Assembly: GCA_047633055.1 (NCBI GenBank)
Contig: JBLIEI010000004.1
Span: 31,748-95,747, forward strand
From: CALJFL01 sp047633055
Lineage (GTDB): Bacteria > Pseudomonadota > Gammaproteobacteria > Pseudomonadales > Halieaceae
Length of the DNA stretch: 64,000 nucleotides
Direction of reading: 5' to 3'
Shown: piece after piece, positions 25,813 through 35,285 of the stretch
Position numbering within the stretch: position 1 is the stretch's first letter
How the letters are laid out: each line of letters opens with the position of its first letter
The notes under the pieces: generated by a model
Databases searched by the model: none
What the model saw: only the letters and a program-made list of their open reading frames with translations
What the model was told of the DNA's origin: nothing
Made by a program: the position numbers and the translations under genes

Positions 25813-27084
25813 ATGAAAAAAATGACCGCATCAACTGAGACAGTGTATTCAACATCGACCCTAAACCTACGCAGGCTCGTCACGATACGCAGTATTTTGG
25901 TTGGCGGTCTGCTAGGCCTTATTGCCTACGCCTATTTTGGTATGCAAGCGCCTCTTAACTACTCTGCTCTGCTGTCGATATTACTGGCAATGGCCGGCGC
26001 TAATGCCCTCACACTGCAGCTCAGCCGACAGGCCGAACCTATTAACGACTGGCTCTATTTCTCGCATCTGCTGGTCGACGTCCTCGGTCTGAGTGCCTTG
26101 CTCTATTTCACCGGGGGCGGCACTAACCCCTTTGTCTCCTACTATCTGGTGCCGCTGTGCATTTCAGCGGCGCTGTTGCCAGCCCGGCTGACCTGGGCGC
26201 TTGCTGCCACTTCACTGTTCGCCTACAGCCTGCTTATGGTGCATTACCAACCTCTGCAGGCGCTGACGCCGGATAACGGCATGCACCATCAAACGTTCAA
26301 TGTGCATATCGTTGGCATGTGGTTAAATTTCATGGCCAGCGCGGCTCTAATTACCTTCTTTGTGGTCAAAATGGCGCAGACTCTGCGTGACCAGCGTCAG
26401 GAACTGATCGACAGACGTGAACGCGCAATGCGCAACGACCACATCATTTCCATCGCCACTATGGCTGCAGCCACCGCTCACGAACTGGGCACGCCCATGT
26501 CGACTATGTCGATTGTGTTAGAGGATATGCTTGCCGATCCGGCCTATCCGACAGAGGATATTAAATTGCTGCAGCAACAACTGGGCCACTGCAAGCAGCG
26601 CCTGCAGCAACTCGTGGTCACGGCAGAAAGCCACCAGCACGGCGAGCGTGAACGGGTCCCCCTCAACCAATACGTCGAGCAGTTACTGGAGCAATGGCAG
26701 CTGATGCGACCGACGGTGAAGTACGATCTTCAGCTTGTTAGCAAGGGCGTGGCACCCGAAGTCCCTTTAGATCCTACACTCGGTCAGGCCATTACCAATT
26801 TATTGAATAACGCCGCAGAAGCCTGCCACCAAAGTGTTTCCATTCGATGTGGCTGGGGGGCGCAGCGCTGGCAACTGGAAATCATCGATGATGGCAGCGG
26901 TATCGCTCAGACTATTAGCACAGAGTCAGGCCACCCAGTTACTTCCAGTAAAAAAGACGGTATGGGACTGGGCCTGTTCCTTAGCAACGCCATCATTCAA
27001 CGCTACGGGGGTGAGCTATCCATTGCGGCGATTCCCTCGGGGGGGACCCGTGTACTCATGGACCTACCGATAAATCATGACTGA
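25813..27084 (+). CDS. regB: redox sensor histidine kinase RegB/PrrB
   Basis: A 423-residue membrane kinase. Six hydrophobic helices fill about residues 25-185, with the quinone-sensing motif GGGTNPF at 101-107 that marks the RegB/PrrB/RoxS family. The phospho-acceptor is His223 in AATAHELGTPMSTM, and a single Cys at 260 in LGHCKQRL aligns well with the redox-active Cys of RegB. The N, G1 and G2 boxes follow (NLLNNAAEAC, DDGSG, GMGLGLFLSNAI). RegB/RegA controls respiration, electron transport and carbon or nitrogen metabolism according to quinone redox state. The ATG at 25813 gives the family N-terminus. It overlaps regA by 8 bp. Confidence 0.93.
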   Translation: MKKMTASTETVYSTSTLNLRRLVTIRSILVGGLLGLIAYAYFGMQAPLNYSALLSILLAMAGANALTLQLSRQAEPINDWLYFSHLLVDVLGLSALLYFTGGGTNPFVSYYLVPLCISAALLPARLTWALAATSLFAYSLLMVHYQPLQALTPDNGMHHQTFNVHIVGMWLNFMASAALITFFVVKMAQTLRDQRQELIDRRERAMRNDHIISIATMAAATAHELGTPMSTMSIVLEDMLADPAYPTEDIKLLQQQLGHCKQRLQQLVVTAESHQHGERERVPLNQYVEQLLEQWQLMRPTVKYDLQLVSKGVAPEVPLDPTLGQAITNLLNNAAEACHQSVSIRCGWGAQRWQLEIIDDGSGIAQTISTESGHPVTSSKKDGMGLGLFLSNAIIQRYGGELSIAAIPSGGTRVLMDLPINHD

Positions 27085-27616
27085 GACCGCTATAATAATC
27101 TTGATCATCGACGACGATCCGGTTTTTTCCGAGGTGCTGGCAAGATCTCTGGGGAAACGTGGCTATCTGGCGCTCACAGCGAACACGAGTGATACTGCGC
27201 TGCAACAGGCGCGCGCGCACCAGCCCGCAAAAGTGATACTGGATTTGAAACTGGTGGGAGAATCAGGCCTTGCCCTGATACCGCAATTGAAGTCGTTAAT
27301 TCCCGAAGTCGAGATATTAATGCTCACAGGATATTCCAGCGTGAGCACTGCCGTAGAAGCGATCAAACTCGGCGCAGTCAATTACCTGTGCAAGCCCGCT
27401 GACACGAGTGAAATTCTCGCGGCACTGGAACCGGCAGTAGGGAATACTGAAGCCGCAATTGCAGACACGCCACCGTCGGTTGCACGCCTGGAGTGGGAAC
27501 ATATTCAGCGGGTGTTACAGAAAAATGATGGCAATATCTCGGCCACCGCCAGGGTCTTGTCGATGCACCGGCGCACTTTGCAACGCAAGTTGGATAAACG
27601 TCCGAGAAAAAAATAG
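27077..27616 (+). CDS. regA: redox response regulator RegA/PrrA
   Basis: A 179-residue partner of RegB: receiver domain with LIIDDDPVFSEVLARSL, phospho-acceptor Asp56 in VILDLKLVGESG and YLCKPAD, a short Pro-containing linker, and a Fis-type helix-turn-helix at the C-terminus (IQRVLQKNDGNISATARVLS and MHRRTLQRKL), which is almost invariant in this family. Length is normal (RegA is 184). It overlaps regB, so the pair is co-translated. A cytochrome c5 gene, a plausible regulated target, is convergent next to it. Confidence 0.95.
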   Translation: MTETAIIILIIDDDPVFSEVLARSLGKRGYLALTANTSDTALQQARAHQPAKVILDLKLVGESGLALIPQLKSLIPEVEILMLTGYSSVSTAVEAIKLGAVNYLCKPADTSEILAALEPAVGNTEAAIADTPPSVARLEWEHIQRVLQKNDGNISATARVLSMHRRTLQRKLDKRPRKK

Positions 27617-27624
27617 TCCTTCAA

Positions 27625-27654
27625 AAAGCCGCGCAGCCAAAGCAGCGCGGCTTT
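27625..27654. terminator. bidirectional intrinsic terminator between regA and cytochrome c5
   Basis: AAAGCCGCGC (27625-27634) and GCGCGGCTTT (27645-27654) form a perfect 10-bp stem around a 10-nt loop. The flanks are A-rich on the left and T-rich in the arm on the right, so it can serve both the plus-strand regA and the convergent minus-strand cytochrome gene that ends at 27669. Confidence 0.85.
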
Positions 27655-27668
27655 AGGGGATCAAACGA

Positions 27669-28094
27669 CTACTGGCTGCCAGCAACCATAAAGTCAACAG
27701 AGGCATGAATTTCTTCATCGGTGCAGTCCATGCAACCTCCTTTGGCAATCATCCCCGTGCCGGGCACACCCTCGACGCCGCTAACATAAAGTACATCCAT
27801 ACCCTTGCCAATACGGTCGGCCCAAGCGGCGACATCACCGATCATAGGCGCTCCGCCGGCACCCGTGCTATGGCAGGCCATACACGCGCCATTGTAGACA
27901 TCTTCACCAGAGCGCGGACCACTGCTGGCAACAACGACAGCACCTCCACAACTGGTATCTCCCTGCATACACACCTCACCCACGGGCTTAATCCGCGACT
28001 CAATGCCTGCGCGCTGGGCATCGGTTAAGTCCGCGGCAGATGCTGACAGAGCCAGACCCAGAGCAATACCTGCTAAAGCAATTCGGCTAATCAC
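27669..28094 (-). CDS. cytochrome c5 family protein
   Basis: A 141-residue periplasmic c-type cytochrome. The signal peptide ISRIALAGIALGLALSASAA is followed by a single haem motif CMACH (in YNGACMACHSTGAGGAPMIG), a distal Met in GTGMIAKGG, and the extra Cys pair GGCMDCTDEEIHAS typical of the c5 group. It probably carries electrons to a terminal oxidase or other acceptor. The GTG at 28094 is preferred because a GAGGA ribosome site lies about 8 bp before it and it leaves a standard signal peptide; the frame extends 6 codons further to a TTG. Confidence 0.9.
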   Translation of the reverse strand: MISRIALAGIALGLALSASAADLTDAQRAGIESRIKPVGEVCMQGDTSCGGAVVVASSGPRSGEDVYNGACMACHSTGAGGAPMIGDVAAWADRIGKGMDVLYVSGVEGVPGTGMIAKGGCMDCTDEEIHASVDFMVAGSQ

Positions 28095-28280
28095 ATTACA
28101 ATCCTCATTCAATTTGACCCTTATTATAGCTAGTTATGACAGTGGGTAAAACTGGGAAGTTGGAGATCTCGCGCGCCAGCAAGGAGTAATGCCGCTCTGT
28201 CGACAGGTAAAACCCGTAAAGTCTGCTAGCATACTGACCCTTGAAACTTTCATTTCACACTATTGAGGAACCCCAGCACC

Positions 28281-28907
28281 ATGAAACTATATACCTTTGA
28301 CCCCGCCCCCAACCCTAGACGCGTACAGATGTTCATCGCTTACAAAGGGCTCAGCATCGACACCGTACAAATTGACTTCATGGCCATGGAGCAGCACAGC
28401 GAGGCTTATCTGGCAATCAACCCCCAGGGCACCGTGCCCGCACTGGTACTGGACGACGGCACCCTGCTGGCCGATGTGACAGCTATTTACTGCTACCTAG
28501 AAGCGCTATACCCCGAAAAACCATTAATGGGCCACAACGCTCTGGAAAAGGCCCAAATTACCGGTTGGTTACACCGCCTGTACATCAGTTTATTCGCACC
28601 CATAGCCGATGCTTACCGCAACTCACATCCGGCCTTCACTGGTCGCGCCGTCCCCGGCACTCTGCTGCTGGAGCAAATTCCGGCGCTGGCTGAACGGGGG
28701 CAACAACGGGTCGCAGCCATCTGGCCAGAAATCGATGCTCACCTGGAAAACACGAACTTCATCGCGGGAGAGAATTTCAGCGCAGCCGATGTCGATCTTC
28801 TGGCGATGATTGGATTTATGCGCATGGCTAAAGTGTCACTGCCTGAGGGTCTGGCCAATGTAGACGGCTGGAAGGAACGCGCCAAAGCGCAACTGCCTCA
28901 AAAATAG
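28281..28907 (+). CDS. glutathione S-transferase family protein
   Basis: A 208-residue GST. The N-terminal thioredoxin-like domain starts MKLYTFDPAPNPRRVQMFIA with the glutathione-binding NPQGTVPALVLDDGTLLADV (cis-Pro in TVPAL, and a D in place of the usual ES before the next helix). The C-terminal helical domain includes the GST motif FIAGENFSAADVDLLAMIGF. Substrate unknown; single-gene unit between the cytochrome c5 and DUF3080 genes. The ATG at 28281 follows GAGGAACCCC, a fair ribosome site. Confidence 0.92.
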   Translation: MKLYTFDPAPNPRRVQMFIAYKGLSIDTVQIDFMAMEQHSEAYLAINPQGTVPALVLDDGTLLADVTAIYCYLEALYPEKPLMGHNALEKAQITGWLHRLYISLFAPIADAYRNSHPAFTGRAVPGTLLLEQIPALAERGQQRVAAIWPEIDAHLENTNFIAGENFSAADVDLLAMIGFMRMAKVSLPEGLANVDGWKERAKAQLPQK

Positions 28908-29066
28908 AGGCCAATTTGCACAACCGGGGGAAGGGCCGGCACTTAACGCCGGCCGCTACGGACACTCCAGTACCTGCCAATAATGATGTCCCACATTAAC
29001 TTTTATTAACGTGTAACCATTAAGGGGTAAGCGCTCCCCCCATTAAACCTCATTAGGTCAATATTC

Positions 29067-30089
29067 ATGTTCAGGCAATTTTATCGCGGTGCTCTCCTTC
29101 TTATCGCTATCGCTTTGATAGGGTGCGGACAATCAGGCCCTGAGGCCACGTTGGCTGAATACAGTGGGCGACTGCAACGCACCCTGAACGTTGATCCCGG
29201 CACGCTAGATCAGCTTACGCCTACTCTTCCGCCACGCTCAGGAGAATTACAGCTGGATATTCCATCGGGCGACATCGGTACGCTGGAATTTATGTCCCTG
29301 AGCGGCTGCGCTGTACAAACAAACATTGGCAGGCGTAACAGTAGCCTGGGGCGTGTAGCAGCGCCTTCCCAGCGACTGCTACTGGATCTGGAGTTTCTGC
29401 AGCTGGCGCCCGCATGTATCACCACCATGGCTGAGCGCGGTGAAGATGCACTAGAGACTGCTCTAACAACGGCGTATGACGAGAAGAATACACAACTACA
29501 CAAACGGATATTCAACGCCACTCTGGGCGGGCCTGAATATCGGCAATTGTGGCGCAACCAAACTGCGCCAGCGGAGTATCCCGGCAGTACCAGTAGCGCA
29601 GTGATATCGGCTCTGGAGGCCATTAACGCTCTCACCTCACGTTGGCTGACTGGCGACTACCGCGCCGAGAATCGCCAGTTTGAAATTTACTTGAGCCAGG
29701 TAGCCGCCGGGGACGGTGGGGAGTTGTGGCGCGCCTTGGCGACACAACAGGCATGGTTAAGTTCGGCTGATAAAATGTTGCAGGTTCGGGCAACCCAGGG
29801 CCCTTTGTGCCAACCGGGTCGGAAGCTGTCAGAGGCCGATATCCTAAAAACTGTGGTTCACAAGTTTTTCATTGGTGAAGTTCAGCCTCATTCTGCCGCG
29901 CTGGCCAGGCGATATCACAACCTCCTGCCACCGCTGCTGTCACTGGAGCAACAGATCGGGCCCGCTGTACCGGAACTTTACCGAGAGTGGGCCGATACCC
30001 GAAATCAACAGCTGACCAGCATGCTGACCGCCCCCAGGCTACACGTTGATCAAATAAAAGGGCTACTGGATCCCTGCAATGCAGATTGA
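29067..30089 (+). CDS. DUF3080 family lipoprotein
   Basis: A 340-residue lipoprotein: signal LLLIAIALIGCGQSGPEATL with the lipidated Cys at about residue 20. The sequence EYSGRLQRTLNV, then LMFxLSGCAVQTNIGRRNSSLG-like wording and LQLAPACI, matches the DUF3080 family known from marine gammaproteobacteria and Pseudomonas. No function is known. It looks helical, with no catalytic motif I recognise. It stands alone on the plus strand, about 115 bp before the DUF4136 gene. Confidence 0.8.
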   Translation: MFRQFYRGALLLIAIALIGCGQSGPEATLAEYSGRLQRTLNVDPGTLDQLTPTLPPRSGELQLDIPSGDIGTLEFMSLSGCAVQTNIGRRNSSLGRVAAPSQRLLLDLEFLQLAPACITTMAERGEDALETALTTAYDEKNTQLHKRIFNATLGGPEYRQLWRNQTAPAEYPGSTSSAVISALEAINALTSRWLTGDYRAENRQFEIYLSQVAAGDGGELWRALATQQAWLSSADKMLQVRATQGPLCQPGRKLSEADILKTVVHKFFIGEVQPHSAALARRYHNLLPPLLSLEQQIGPAVPELYREWADTRNQQLTSMLTAPRLHVDQIKGLLDPCNAD

Positions 30090-30204
30090 ACCCGCCAGCA
30101 GGCCCTTTGACAGTGAACAAGAGGCCGTGCCAACCATCAGATAGTTGGTTACACTGACGACTGAACGATAGATTGCCTTTTTATCCGCTACTTCGGAGCT
30201 AATA

Positions 30205-30813
30205 ATGAAAATAGTACTTGCCCCAGCCCTACGCCTAGTTATCGCTTTACTTGCCCTGAGCTTTCTCGGGGCATGCGCCAGTGGCCCGCCCGAAACCAAT
30301 GTTGACTTCAAACCTGATTATGATTTCAGCGGCGTCAAGAAGATTGGTTTCTTTAAGAACTCCGGAGAGGTGACCGGGGACAACCCGCTGCAACTGAGCG
30401 ATATGCAAAAGAACCGAATTGACGCGGCTTTACAATTTGCCCTGGAGAACAAGGGCTTTCAGATGGTCGATGACCCCAGCCAGGCGGATATGCTTATCAG
30501 CTGGCATTTGATGACTCAGGAAAAAACCGATGTGCGAACCTATCAGACAGGAATGTCCACCGGATACTACGGCGGCTACAATCGTTATAACCGCTACAGC
30601 GCTTACAATTGCTGGAACTGCGGTGGACAAACCGATGTCTCGGTAAAGAACTACACACAAGGTTCTTTCTTCGTAGATATGATCGACCCAACGCTCAAGC
30701 AATCTGTGTGGCGCGGGGTCACACAATCGAAACTGAAAGGTGAGCACGGGGAAGATCAGGGCCGCTACAACGCCGCGGCCACATTGATGTTTGTTGAGTT
30801 CCCGCCCAATTAG
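30205..30813 (+). CDS. DUF4136 family lipoprotein
   Basis: A 202-residue lipoprotein with lipobox FLGACAS (Cys at about residue 26). The first mature block VDFKPDYDFSGVKKIGFF and the later NKGFQMVDDPSQADMLISWH are the DUF4136 signature. A Tyr/Gly-rich loop (about 113-135, STGYYGGYNRYNRYSAYNCW) is inserted before the last strands (VWRGVTQSKL). Function unknown; members are outer membrane-anchored. The gene is followed by a weak hairpin and a T-run near 30830-30860, which may end it. Confidence 0.82.
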   Translation: MKIVLAPALRLVIALLALSFLGACASGPPETNVDFKPDYDFSGVKKIGFFKNSGEVTGDNPLQLSDMQKNRIDAALQFALENKGFQMVDDPSQADMLISWHLMTQEKTDVRTYQTGMSTGYYGGYNRYNRYSAYNCWNCGGQTDVSVKNYTQGSFFVDMIDPTLKQSVWRGVTQSKLKGEHGEDQGRYNAAATLMFVEFPPN

Positions 30814-30898
30814 TTCAGCGTCCTGCCCGCCGCCCCACCGGGTGGCGAGTGTTTTTGTAGGGCGACAGATTTATTGCCAATAGCCGTCTACAGTGCTG

Positions 30899-33800
30899 CT
30901 ATGTCAGTGCCACCGCCCTGCTTCTCCACAGTAAATAAATAACAGGTATCACCAGCAGTGTCAGCATAACGGTAGTAATGATTCCCCCGACCATTGGTGC
31001 CGCTAAACGACTCATAATCTCTGATCCAGTACCCGTGCCAAATAGTATGGGCAGCAAACCGGCTATTGTCGCAGAAGCCGTCATCAGCACGGGACGTACT
31101 CGTAAGCCAGCCCCGCGCAGCACGGCCTCCTTCAACATTGGCCTGCCTATGGCCGAAGACTCACCGCCATGATCATCCAGCAACGCTCTCCAAGCCTGGT
31201 CCAGATAAACGATCATAATGACACCTGTCTCCACTGCAACACCGGCCAAAGCAACTATCCCGACACCTACCGCGATAGAGAAATTGTAATCCAACAAATA
31301 CATTAACCAGATACTGCCAACCAGCGCTAACGGTAGGGCACCCATCAACATCCCCACCTGAACAAAGCTGCGGAAGTTCAGGTAGAGCAATATTACGATG
31401 ATGGCCAAAGTTAGAGGCACTATATAGCTCAGACGATTTTTGGCCCGTTCCATGTACTCATATTGGCCAGACCAACTAATGGAATATCCTGGAGGAAGCT
31501 TCACTTGCGATGCCACGATCTCCCGAGCATCGTCCACATAACTACCCACATCGACTTTATTCAGGTCAACATAGGTCCAGCCATTCAAGCGCGCATTTTC
31601 GCTTTTTATCGCTGGAGGGCCGTCTTCGATCGATATAGTGGCGACATCACCCAGAGCAATATGTTGACCAACCGGGGTCATTACGGGAAGTAGAGCGAGG
31701 CTCTCAGGGGAGTCCCGGTAGGATTGCGGGTAGCGGACATTGACCGGATAGCGCTCTAAGCCCTCCACGGTCTGAGTTATATCCATACCACCAATGGCCA
31801 TGGCAATTACCTGCTGTACGTCCGCGATATTAAGCCCATAGCGTGCCGCCCTAGCCCTGTCGATATCAACCTCGATGTAACGCCCACCTGCCACACGCTC
31901 CGAGTAAACTGAGGCTGTGCCCGGTACGTCTCGCAGCACCGCCTCTAGTTGCTGGCCTATCTCCTGAATAACCGTAAGATCAGGACCTGCCACTTTAATA
32001 CCTACGGGAGTTTTAATACCCGTAGCGAGCATGTCGATACGCGTCTTTATAGGCATCACCCAGGCATTGGTCACACCAGGAATTTTCACCAGGTTATCCA
32101 ATTCCTGCTCTAACTTCTCGGTGGTCATTCCCGGGCGCCACTGGCCTCGCGGCTTCAACTGAATGAACGTCTCTATCATGGTCAGAGGTGCCGCGTCAGT
32201 AGCGGTTTCCGCGCGCCCGACTTTTCCAAACACTGTGGCAACCTCAGGCACAGTGCTTATCAAACGATCAGTCTGCTGCAACAGCTCCCTTGCCTTACCG
32301 ATAGAAATACCCGGGTAAGTAGTCGGCATGTACATCAAGTCACCTTCGTCTAAAGTAGGCATGAACTCACTACCAATACGACTCAGTGGCCATAGGCAGC
32401 TAACGATCGCCAGCAAAGCTATCAGCAGTGTCGCCTTGGGAAAATTTAACACCCTTTTCAGAATAGGCATGTAACCACCAATCAGTATCCTGCTTACCGG
32501 ATTTTTGTTTTCAGCAAGTATTCTGCCACGGACAAAATAGCCCATCAGCACTGGCACCAAGGTGATGGCCAGTATGGCCGCTGCTCCCATTGCATAGGTT
32601 TTGGTAAAGGCCAGTGGAGCGAACATGCGCCCTTCCTGCGCCTCCAGCGCAAACACGGGAACAAAACTCACGGTTATAATCAGCAGACTGAAGAAAAGGG
32701 CAGGACCTACCTCTACCGCCGAATCCGCTACAATCCGCCATCGATTTTCATCAGTCAATGGCGTCCGCTCGATGTGTTTATGCATATTTTCGATCAACAC
32801 GATGGCGCCGTCGATCATTACACCTAAGGCGATTGCTATACCCCCCAGCGACATAATGTTGGCGTTCAGTCCCTGCAAGTGCATCACGATAAATGCCATC
32901 AAGATGCCGACTGGCAGGCTCACAATGGCAACCAGTGATGAGCGTAGGTGAAGTAAGAAGAACAGACAGACCAGCGCAACCATCAACAGCTCTTTACCGA
33001 GCTTTTGCCATAGGTTTTCTACGGCCCGCTCAATAAGTCCTGATCTGTCATACACGGTGACCAGCTCCACACCCTCCGGGAGACTGGATTCAAGTTGTTG
33101 CAGCTTCGCTTTCACTGCATCTATAGTAGCTTTTGCATTTTCTCCGTAGCGCATAACGACAATGCCACCTACAACTTCCCCTTCACCATTGAGCTCAGCA
33201 ATTCCCCGACGCATCTGCGGTCCCACACCAATCTCTGCGAGATCCTTTAATAACAGTGGCGTGCCGTTGTCATTGACACCCAGTGGAATGTTCTGAAGAT
33301 CCGAAATACCTGAAATGTAACCGGAGACTCGCACCATGTACTCCGCCTCGGCCATCTCGAGAACGGAAGCGCCCACCTCTTGATTGGCCTGGAGAATAGC
33401 CTGGTGAATGTGTGATAAAGGAATATCGAAAGCTCTCAGCCGATCAGGATGGACCTTTATCTGATACTGCTTAACCATTCCGCCCACGGTCGACACCTCG
33501 GAGACGCCCGGCACGCTTTGAAGCTCGAACTTGAGAAACCAGTCCTGCAAACTGCGTAGTTCACTGATATCAAGTGCGCCGCTGCGATCTGTCAGAGCAT
33601 AGATATACACCCAACCTACGCCTGTGGCATCAGGCCCAAGTTGCGGCTTTACCTTGTCGGGCAGAGACGGCGCCACCTGGCTGAGATACTCCAGCACGCG
33701 GCTACGCGCCCAATACAAATCGGTTGCCTCGTTGAAAATAACGTAAACGTAAGAAGCTCCAAAAAAGGAAAATCCTCGGACAGTCACTGCGCCAGGTACC

Positions 33801-34024
33801 GACAACATGACAGTCGTCAGCGGATAGGTAACCTGGTCCTCCACAACCTGGGGTGCTTGTCCCGGGAAACTGGTCTTGATAATCACCTGTACATCAGAGA
33901 GGTCTGGGATGGCGTCGATAGGCGTATTTCGCAGTGAAAAGATTCCCACACCTATGATGATAGCCGTCGCCAAAAGCACGAAAAATCGCTGCGAAATGGA
34001 CCATCGAATGATTGTTTCAATCAT
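30899..34024 (-). CDS. cusA: CusA-type heavy-metal RND efflux pump
   Basis: A 1041-residue inner membrane proton-driven exporter of the HME-RND group, which moves Cu(I)/Ag(I) from the periplasm or cytoplasm to outside. It starts MIETIIRWSISQRFFVLLAT, has FPGQAPQVVEDQVTYPLTT, the TM4 proton relay region GVMIDGAIVLIENMHKH, and TRIDMLATGIKTP, which contains a Met equivalent to a CusA metal ligand. The segment corresponding to a second ligand reads PPAIKSENAR (Ile where I would expect Met); this comparison is from memory. It overlaps cusB by 8 bp as the last gene of a cusCBA operon. Confidence 0.93.
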   Translation of the reverse strand: MIETIIRWSISQRFFVLLATAIIIGVGIFSLRNTPIDAIPDLSDVQVIIKTSFPGQAPQVVEDQVTYPLTTVMLSVPGAVTVRGFSFFGASYVYVIFNEATDLYWARSRVLEYLSQVAPSLPDKVKPQLGPDATGVGWVYIYALTDRSGALDISELRSLQDWFLKFELQSVPGVSEVSTVGGMVKQYQIKVHPDRLRAFDIPLSHIHQAILQANQEVGASVLEMAEAEYMVRVSGYISGISDLQNIPLGVNDNGTPLLLKDLAEIGVGPQMRRGIAELNGEGEVVGGIVVMRYGENAKATIDAVKAKLQQLESSLPEGVELVTVYDRSGLIERAVENLWQKLGKELLMVALVCLFFLLHLRSSLVAIVSLPVGILMAFIVMHLQGLNANIMSLGGIAIALGVMIDGAIVLIENMHKHIERTPLTDENRWRIVADSAVEVGPALFFSLLIITVSFVPVFALEAQEGRMFAPLAFTKTYAMGAAAILAITLVPVLMGYFVRGRILAENKNPVSRILIGGYMPILKRVLNFPKATLLIALLAIVSCLWPLSRIGSEFMPTLDEGDLMYMPTTYPGISIGKARELLQQTDRLISTVPEVATVFGKVGRAETATDAAPLTMIETFIQLKPRGQWRPGMTTEKLEQELDNLVKIPGVTNAWVMPIKTRIDMLATGIKTPVGIKVAGPDLTVIQEIGQQLEAVLRDVPGTASVYSERVAGGRYIEVDIDRARAARYGLNIADVQQVIAMAIGGMDITQTVEGLERYPVNVRYPQSYRDSPESLALLPVMTPVGQHIALGDVATISIEDGPPAIKSENARLNGWTYVDLNKVDVGSYVDDAREIVASQVKLPPGYSISWSGQYEYMERAKNRLSYIVPLTLAIIVILLYLNFRSFVQVGMLMGALPLALVGSIWLMYLLDYNFSIAVGVGIVALAGVAVETGVIMIVYLDQAWRALLDDHGGESSAIGRPMLKEAVLRGAGLRVRPVLMTASATIAGLLPILFGTGTGSEIMSRLAAPMVGGIITTVMLTLLVIPVIYLLWRSRAVALT

Positions 34025-35285
34025 GGCTATGTCCTACAGGATCAGCCATCTCTTGGCGATCGGAGGTATTCATGGATTCACGGTGCATGCGTTTGAAATC
34101 TGAGGTCCGACTGGATTCCGAATCGAGAAGAAACTGGGCCGAGGCGACCACCGTATCGCCAGGATTCAGGCCATCCAAGATCTCCGCATACTCACTTGAG
34201 TAACGCCCCGATCTCACCGCAATCGATTTGAAGCGGCCCTCCCCCAACGCAAGGACAACCCGGTCCTGTTCACCCGTGCGTATCAGCGCCTCCCGCGGAA
34301 CAACCAGCGTTTCGTCACCGGCATCAGCATGAATAATCACTTGGGCAAACATATTGGGACGCAGCTCGCCTCCCTCGTTATTGAACCTGAGACGCACCCG
34401 CAGTGTCCGGGTCTCCTCGTCCAGGGATGGATATACATAATCAATCCGACCGGTCCACTGCTTACCAGGGAGATAATCGAGCCACATCGTCACTGACAGT
34501 CCCTCCTCAAGGCTAGCTGCCTGTCGTTCAAACACCTCAGCCTCAACCCATACATTGTCCAATGCACCGATGGACATCAGCGTGGTCTTCGGCCCAACAA
34601 AAAAACCTTCTCGAATATTAAGGCTATCCATCACACCACTTTGGGGTGCCGTGAAGGTAACGGTCTGGTGAACCTCCTGGTCACGCTTCAAGCGATCGAC
34701 AAAGCCCTTGGACAACTGTAGGGCCAGCAACCGGTCCTCCGCTGCCTGCACCAGACGACTACTGTCACGGCGCAGGGAAAGCACCAGTTCTTCTTGTGCA
34801 TTCACCAACTGAGGTGAATACAGGTCGTAAAGTGGCTGCCCCTTAAGTACCGGGTTGCCCGCTGCCTTGACATACAATTTCTCGACCCACCCCTCCACTC
34901 GAGGGTGAATGTGAACAAGATTATCCTGATCATATTGAACATAGCCCACTGTGCGGATATCAGCCTGCATATTTTTCATGCTCGCAACCGCCGTCCTTAC
35001 ACCCAGATTATTAATCACCTCCGGTGAAATCTTCACGATGCCAGGTGCGTCATCATCGATAGCATAAACCGGCACCAGATCCATTCCCATGGGTGACTTC
35101 CCCGCGCTGTCGCGACGATAATTCGAATCCATTGGGGCAACCCAATAGAGCGGCTCTTTGGCCGTTACTCCTCCAGTTTCCACCATGGCGGGGGCGCCGA
35201 TTTGCGACTGCCATATCAAAGCGGCCAACGCACCGACAATGGCAGCCATAACGAGTAACAACAGCGTTTTTATTGACGGCATCAT
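34017..35285 (-). CDS. cusB: CusB-type periplasmic adaptor
   Basis: A 422-residue membrane fusion protein: N-terminal transmembrane anchor (LLLLVMAAIVGALAALIWQS), a heavy-metal-binding segment (YWVAPMDSNYRRDS, then SPMGMDLVPVY at about residues 46-75) with the Met residues that hand copper or silver to the pump, then lipoyl/barrel-sandwich, coiled-coil hairpin and beta-barrel domains (VRLRFNNEGGELRPNMFAQV). The C-terminal tail is Met/His-containing (FKRMHRESMN, GHSHD). It overlaps cusC by 4 bp and cusA by 8 bp, so the three are translated together. Confidence 0.93.
   Translation of the reverse strand: MMPSIKTLLLLVMAAIVGALAALIWQSQIGAPAMVETGGVTAKEPLYWVAPMDSNYRRDSAGKSPMGMDLVPVYAIDDDAPGIVKISPEVINNLGVRTAVASMKNMQADIRTVGYVQYDQDNLVHIHPRVEGWVEKLYVKAAGNPVLKGQPLYDLYSPQLVNAQEELVLSLRRDSSRLVQAAEDRLLALQLSKGFVDRLKRDQEVHQTVTFTAPQSGVMDSLNIREGFFVGPKTTLMSIGALDNVWVEAEVFERQAASLEEGLSVTMWLDYLPGKQWTGRIDYVYPSLDEETRTLRVRLRFNNEGGELRPNMFAQVIIHADAGDETLVVPREALIRTGEQDRVVLALGEGRFKSIAVRSGRYSSEYAEILDGLNPGDTVVASAQFLLDSESSRTSDFKRMHRESMNTSDRQEMADPVGHSHD

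Noticed and set aside
28934..28954. GGCCGGC-ACTTAAC-GCCGGCC hairpin after the GST gene as a terminator
   Set aside because: The stem is perfect but no T-run follows on either strand, so it is not a convincing intrinsic terminator.
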